Shown here: positions 30,390 to 33,396 of the stretch, piece by piece | Layout: each line of letters starts with the position of its first letter | How positions within the stretch are numbered: position 1 is the stretch's first letter | Source: DATMMS01 sp036824145 | GTDB lineage: Bacteria > Chloroflexota > Dormibacteria > DASZGP01 | Assembly: GCA_036824145.1 (NCBI GenBank) | Contig: DAITAT010000015.1 | Coordinates: 1 to 33,396 of the forward strand | DNA: 33,396 nucleotides | Direction: 5' to 3' | The notes under the pieces: generated by a model | Database searches by the model: none | Told to the model about the DNA's origin: nothing | The model's input: only the letters and a program-made list of their open reading frames with translations | Program-made: the position numbers and the translations under genes

Positions 30390-31142
30390 ATGAGGTTTGA
30401 TGGTCAAGTAGCCCTGCTAACCGGCGCGGGGCGCGGAATTGGCGCCGCGACCGCGAGGCGCCTAGCCAGCGAGGGAGCCGCGGTGGTGATCTCCGATGTC
30501 GAGATCACGCCTGCGCAACAGGTGGTCGATGAAATTGTGGCTGCCGGCGGCAGGGGCCGGGCGATCGCCTGCGACGTGACCGAGCGCCCCTCGGTCGAAG
30601 CGATGTTTCAAGAATCTGTCAGCGAGTTTGGCACGGTCGACATCCTCGTCGCCTGTGCGGGCATCCTACGGGATAACCTGGTTCACAAGATGACGGACGA
30701 TGACTGGGACTCGGTCATCGACACCCACCTGAAGGGCACCTACCTGGCGGCCCAGGCCGCCCAACGCAAAATGGTCGAGCAGCAGCGCGGCAAGATGGTA
30801 TTCATCTCATCGACCTCTGCGCTCGGCAACCGCGGACAGACCAACTACTCGGCCGCGAAAGCGGGGTTGCAGGGCATGGCGCGCACGCTCGCAATTGAGT
30901 TGGGGCGGTTTAACATCAACGTCAACGCGGTGGCCCCGGGATTTGTTGACACGCGGATGGCGCGGGCGACGGCCGAACGGATCGGGGTCGACTACGAGAC
31001 GTTCAAGGCGGACACGGCGGCTGATATCCCGTTGGGGCGCATCGGCACCCCCGAGGAGGTCGCCGCCGTGATCACGTTCCTTGCCAGCGACGATGCCCGC
31101 TACGTGAGCGGACAGACGCTTTACGTCCGTGGGGGACCATAG
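30390..31142 (+). CDS. phaB: Acetoacetyl-CoA reductase / FabG-like short-chain dehydrogenase
   Basis: A 250-aa SDR. Cofactor motif TGAGRGIG, structural CAG (VACAGI), catalytic Ser in FISSTSALG and Y-x3-K in NYSAAKAG. In this setting it most likely reduces acetoacetyl-CoA to (R)-3-hydroxybutyryl-CoA, the PHA synthase substrate; a FabG role in fatty-acid synthesis cannot be excluded, as the fab operon here lacks fabG. ATG 30390 is chosen because AAGGAGG (30379-30385) precedes it by 4 nt; ATG 30372 would lie before this site. Confidence 0.88.
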   Translation: MRFDGQVALLTGAGRGIGAATARRLASEGAAVVISDVEITPAQQVVDEIVAAGGRGRAIACDVTERPSVEAMFQESVSEFGTVDILVACAGILRDNLVHKMTDDDWDSVIDTHLKGTYLAAQAAQRKMVEQQRGKMVFISSTSALGNRGQTNYSAAKAGLQGMARTLAIELGRFNINVNAVAPGFVDTRMARATAERIGVDYETFKADTAADIPLGRIGTPEEVAAVITFLASDDARYVSGQTLYVRGGP

Positions 31143-31188
31143 CCAGGCGCAGAATGCGCGCGAGCGGACCGTTTTGGGCGCCGCTCAA

Positions 31189-31230
31189 TGGCGATCTACA
31201 CCATCAAGGGCGGGCTGCGGGTCTAACTCG
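31189..31230. repeat. 42-bp conserved 3' flank, copy 2 (phaC2 end)
   Basis: 39 of 42 bases match 28044-28085. It includes the last PhaC2 codons, the stop and 15 identical downstream bases. Read on the plus strand it encodes MAIYTIKGGLRV then a stop, versus LAIYTINGGLQI in copy 1. Probably a relic of phaC duplication; a conserved RNA element is possible. Confidence 0.7.
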
Positions 31231-32991
31231 CACTCGGGTGCGGGCGCGACCTGCGGTCGCGCGCTTGGGCTTTGGTTTCCGGGTGCCATCGCGCCCATGT
31301 CCCGGCACCACAGGGCCGGTCTGCCCGCGGACATGGAGGCCAGGTGCCGGCTCGCCTTGGGGCAGCGTCGGCGGTGAGATCAGCGCCCCCGATCGGCGCT
31401 TTGCCCAGGGTAGCCAGTCCTCCCACCAGCTTCCCCCGACGCGGGTAGCTCCTTTCCTCCAATCCTCCGGATCGGGGGGACAGCCCTCTTGCACCCAGTG
31501 AGATGCTTTGGGATTGCCTGGCGGGTTCACGATGCCCGCGATATGGCCGCTGGAAGTCAAGGTGAAGCGAGCCTCCCCGCCGACCAGCTGCGTCGTGCGA
31601 TACGCCGCCCGCCAGGGCGCGATGTGGTCGGCTTCCGCGCTGAGCACGTAGAGCGGGTTTTTGATGGCGCCGAGATCCACCGTCTCACCGGCGATGCTGA
31701 AGGCGCCTGGCTTGACGAGAAGGTTGTCTAGGTAGCAGGCGCGCAAGTACTGCGAGTGCATTACCGCGGGCATCCGGGTACCGTCGCCGTTCCAGGCCAG
31801 GATGTCAAAAGCGGGCGGTTTCTTGCCCATGTACCAGTTGGAAACCACGTAGTTCCAAACGAGGTCATTGCCGCGCAGCCAGTCGAAGGTCCCCGCCATC
31901 CGGGACGCCTCCAGGTACCCCTTCTTCCGCATCGTTCGTTCGAGGTGGGCGACGGATTTCTCATCCGTGAAGACCCTGAGGTCCCCGGCTTCAGTGAAGT
32001 CGGCCAACGTATTGGTCAGGGTGGCCCAGCCCACCCGCTTCGACTCGCCGCGGGCAGCCAGGTAGGCCAGGGCGATGAGCGCGAGCGTGCCACCCAGGCA
32101 GAGCGCTACCAGGTTGACGCGCGGGGCGCCGGTCAACTTTTCGACGCGATCCAGCGCCGACAGGATCCCAAGCTGCAAGTAGTCATCCATGGTCAGCTCC
32201 GACAAGCTCTGGTCGGGGTCGCGGTAGCTGATCATGAAGACCGTGAACCCGTGCTGCACGGCGTACTCCACGAATGAGCGGCCCGGGGCCAGGTCCATGA
32301 TGTAGTACTTGTTGATCCAGGGCGGGCAACAAAGAATCGGCTCCGCATGAACTTTCGGCGTTTGGGGCTCGTAGGCGATCAGTTCGATGAGCTGATTGCG
32401 CAGAACAACCCGACCTGGAGTGGCGGCCAGGTTGACGCCGACGGTGAACCGCTCTGTGTCCACCTGGCTCGGCCGGCCGCCATTGTGGCGTACGTCGTGG
32501 ACAAAGTTGCGGGCGCCGCGCAGCAGGCTCAGCCCCTTGGTGTCGATGGCCTCTCTGCTCACCTCGGGGTTGAGCCACGGCGTGTTCGAAGGCGCCAGCG
32601 CATCGATCATCATGCCAAGGGCGAAGCGGGCCTTGCGGCGGGTGTCCTCGTCCAGGTCACTACCGTCGACAAGGTCCTGGGCCCAGACCGCGCAGCTCAG
32701 ATACGCGTCAACGAGGCCGGCCAGGAGCGCGTTCTCCTTCCACGCTCGGTCAGCGAAACGCCGGTCCCCGGCAGGAGGGGTGGACACCGGCTCGGGCTTG
32801 CCACCCGCAAGCCGCCCGAGGGTGTTCATCCCAACCCGGCCCTCGGTCAGGGCGAGATCGACCAGGGAGCGGCCCAGGCGGTCAGGTTGGCGCAGCGCCG
32901 CCAGGCCGGCGGAGCGCAGGGCTCCGCTGAGCGAAGCGGGGTCGACATTGGCGAGCCCGGCCCCATACGCGATATCTTCGAGGGACGGCAT
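31204..32991 (-). CDS. phaC: Class I poly(3-hydroxyalkanoate) synthase 2
   Basis: A 595-aa paralogue of PhaC1 with the same layout. Catalytic residues are C298, D455 (AEADHIAPW) and H483 (SSGHIAGIVNPPG). The nucleophile box reads ALCLGG, with Ala replacing the first Gly of GxCxG found in PhaC1. After APGLHVRG the protein continues for about 40 residues of Pro/Lys/Arg-rich sequence (KPKPKRATAGRARTRVRVRP). Start ATG 32991 (MPSLEDIAYG) follows GATAAT by seven bases; ATG 33000 lies within the promoter. It may form a heteromeric synthase with PhaC1 or prefer other monomers. Divergent from the XRE gene across operator C. Confidence 0.93.
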   Translation of the reverse strand: MPSLEDIAYGAGLANVDPASLSGALRSAGLAALRQPDRLGRSLVDLALTEGRVGMNTLGRLAGGKPEPVSTPPAGDRRFADRAWKENALLAGLVDAYLSCAVWAQDLVDGSDLDEDTRRKARFALGMMIDALAPSNTPWLNPEVSREAIDTKGLSLLRGARNFVHDVRHNGGRPSQVDTERFTVGVNLAATPGRVVLRNQLIELIAYEPQTPKVHAEPILCCPPWINKYYIMDLAPGRSFVEYAVQHGFTVFMISYRDPDQSLSELTMDDYLQLGILSALDRVEKLTGAPRVNLVALCLGGTLALIALAYLAARGESKRVGWATLTNTLADFTEAGDLRVFTDEKSVAHLERTMRKKGYLEASRMAGTFDWLRGNDLVWNYVVSNWYMGKKPPAFDILAWNGDGTRMPAVMHSQYLRACYLDNLLVKPGAFSIAGETVDLGAIKNPLYVLSAEADHIAPWRAAYRTTQLVGGEARFTLTSSGHIAGIVNPPGNPKASHWVQEGCPPDPEDWRKGATRVGGSWWEDWLPWAKRRSGALISPPTLPQGEPAPGLHVRGQTGPVVPGHGRDGTRKPKPKRATAGRARTRVRVRPAARP

Positions 32992-32998
32992 CAGTGTC

Positions 32999-33004
32999 AT
33001 TATC
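32999..33004 (-). promoter_or_regulatory. -10 element, leaderless promoter of phaC2
   Basis: GATAAT, 7 nt, ATG 32991 on the minus strand. TGGCTT sits 17 nt upstream as a weak -35 and overlaps operator C. Confidence 0.6.
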
Positions 33005-33010
33005 CTTGTT

Positions 33011-33024
33011 CTTGGTAGGCCAAG
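33011..33024. promoter_or_regulatory. Operator C (phaC2/xre divergent region)
   Basis: Palindrome CTTGG-TAGG-CCAAG, 6 nt from the phaC2 -10 and 7 nt from the xre -10. Same arrangement as operator A. Confidence 0.7.
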
Positions 33025-33031
33025 CCAGGAC

Positions 33032-33037
33032 TATGCT
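33032..33037 (+). promoter_or_regulatory. -10 element, leaderless promoter of the XRE regulator
   Basis: TATGCT, 6 nt, GTG 33044. Hexamer and spacings equal those of the phaC1 and phasin promoters. Confidence 0.65.
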
Positions 33038-33043
33038 GCTCTC

Positions 33044-33394
33044 GTGAAACGCGAAGAGAACAGTGCTTGGAGGGGGCTCGGCGAATTCATCCGGGCCCAG
33101 CGACAACTGGCCGATCTCTCCCTCCGGCAGGTGGCCGAGCTGGCCAACGTGTCGAACCCATACCTCAGCCAGGTGGAACGAGGTCTGTACAAGCCTTCGG
33201 CACAGGTCTTGAAGGGCATCGCGGAGGCCCTCCAGATTTCGGCGGAGTCGATGTACACGCGCGCCGGGCTCCTCGACGAGGACGTGGAGGCGCCCAGCGG
33301 CGTGGAGATGTCCATCCGCACCGATCCCCAACTCACAACGAACCAGAAGGAAACGCTGCTGCGCGTCTATCGGGGACTTCTCGACCGCACTTGA
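33044..33394 (+). CDS. XRE-family helix-turn-helix regulator, likely controller of the PHA genes
   Basis: A 116-aa regulator, complete within the window. The Cro/CI-type helix-turn-helix spans about residues 12-68 (LGEFIRAQRQLADLSLRQVAELANVSNPYLSQVERG, KPSAQVLKGIAEAL), followed by ISAESMYTRAGLL and a short acidic C-terminal helix. It resembles actinobacterial XRE proteins such as mycobacterial Rv0474. It starts at GTG 33044, six bases after TATGCT, divergent from phaC2 with operator C between. The palindromic operators at three PHA sites are the natural candidates for its binding sites, implying autoregulation. That link is inferred. Confidence 0.88.
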   Translation: MKREENSAWRGLGEFIRAQRQLADLSLRQVAELANVSNPYLSQVERGLYKPSAQVLKGIAEALQISAESMYTRAGLLDEDVEAPSGVEMSIRTDPQLTTNQKETLLRVYRGLLDRT

Positions 33395-33396
33395 CT

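Overview
The window looks like a soil-type, high-GC, F420-using bacterium from the Dormibacterota / Chloroflexota / deep Actinomycetota neighbourhood. Evidence: GC-rich codons, a PPOX/LLM flavoprotein pair of the F420 type, a mycothiol-isomerase-like protein, an InhA-like enoyl reductase, a class I polyhydroxyalkanoate (PHA) synthase pair, and many apparently leaderless genes (TANNNT-like hexamer, 6-7 nt, then ATG/GTG). The exact phylum cannot be fixed from the sequence alone. The DNA reads as a draft assembly: it starts at the edge of an IS110-type element and carries three runs of exactly 100 N, each flanked by an identical 55-bp copy, so the three gaps are very probably contig overlaps that were never merged.

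Layout. 1-1586: IS110-family element with a structured 5' non-coding region (possible bridge RNA). 1596-8917: mixed housekeeping and signalling, with a VOC protein, a lipoprotein, a hybrid kinase/response-regulator/77-aa operon, RadC, two small proteins whose genes overlap, an unrecognised 284-aa protein, and an ArsR-CDF zinc-efflux operon with a visible operator. 9013-14392: DUF3048 lipoprotein, aldo/keto reductase, two divergent peptidase-S51-like proteins (one fused to a CysS-like C-terminus), YceI, and a secreted collagen-like/acidic protein. 14436-17923: frameshifted maleylpyruvate-isomerase-like gene coupled to a carboxylesterase, a SET-domain protein, and a HAD phosphatase coupled to a DUF2090 aldolase.

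18313-23185 is a compact type II fatty-acid synthesis operon, fabF-fabH-accD-accA-acpP-fabI, with overlapping stops and starts through accA. 23212-27123 holds the divergent PPOX and LLM flavoproteins, a HicB/DinB-like protein, a frameshifted histidine kinase and a metallo-beta-lactamase-fold hydrolase. 27162-33394 is a PHA island: 3-hydroxyacyl-CoA dehydrogenase, phaC1, a phasin-like gene, a phaB-type reductase, phaC2 and an XRE regulator.

The most interesting signal is in the PHA island. A palindrome, CTTGG-N4-C(C/T)AAG, occurs three times, only in PHA intergenic regions. Two copies sit midway between back-to-back promoters (phaC1/phasin and phaC2/xre), 6-7 nt upstream of each -10 box; the third lies in the phasin leader. 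This predicts a self-contained, autoregulated PHA regulon controlled by the XRE protein. Both PHA synthases also carry a Pro/Lys/Arg-rich C-terminal extension.
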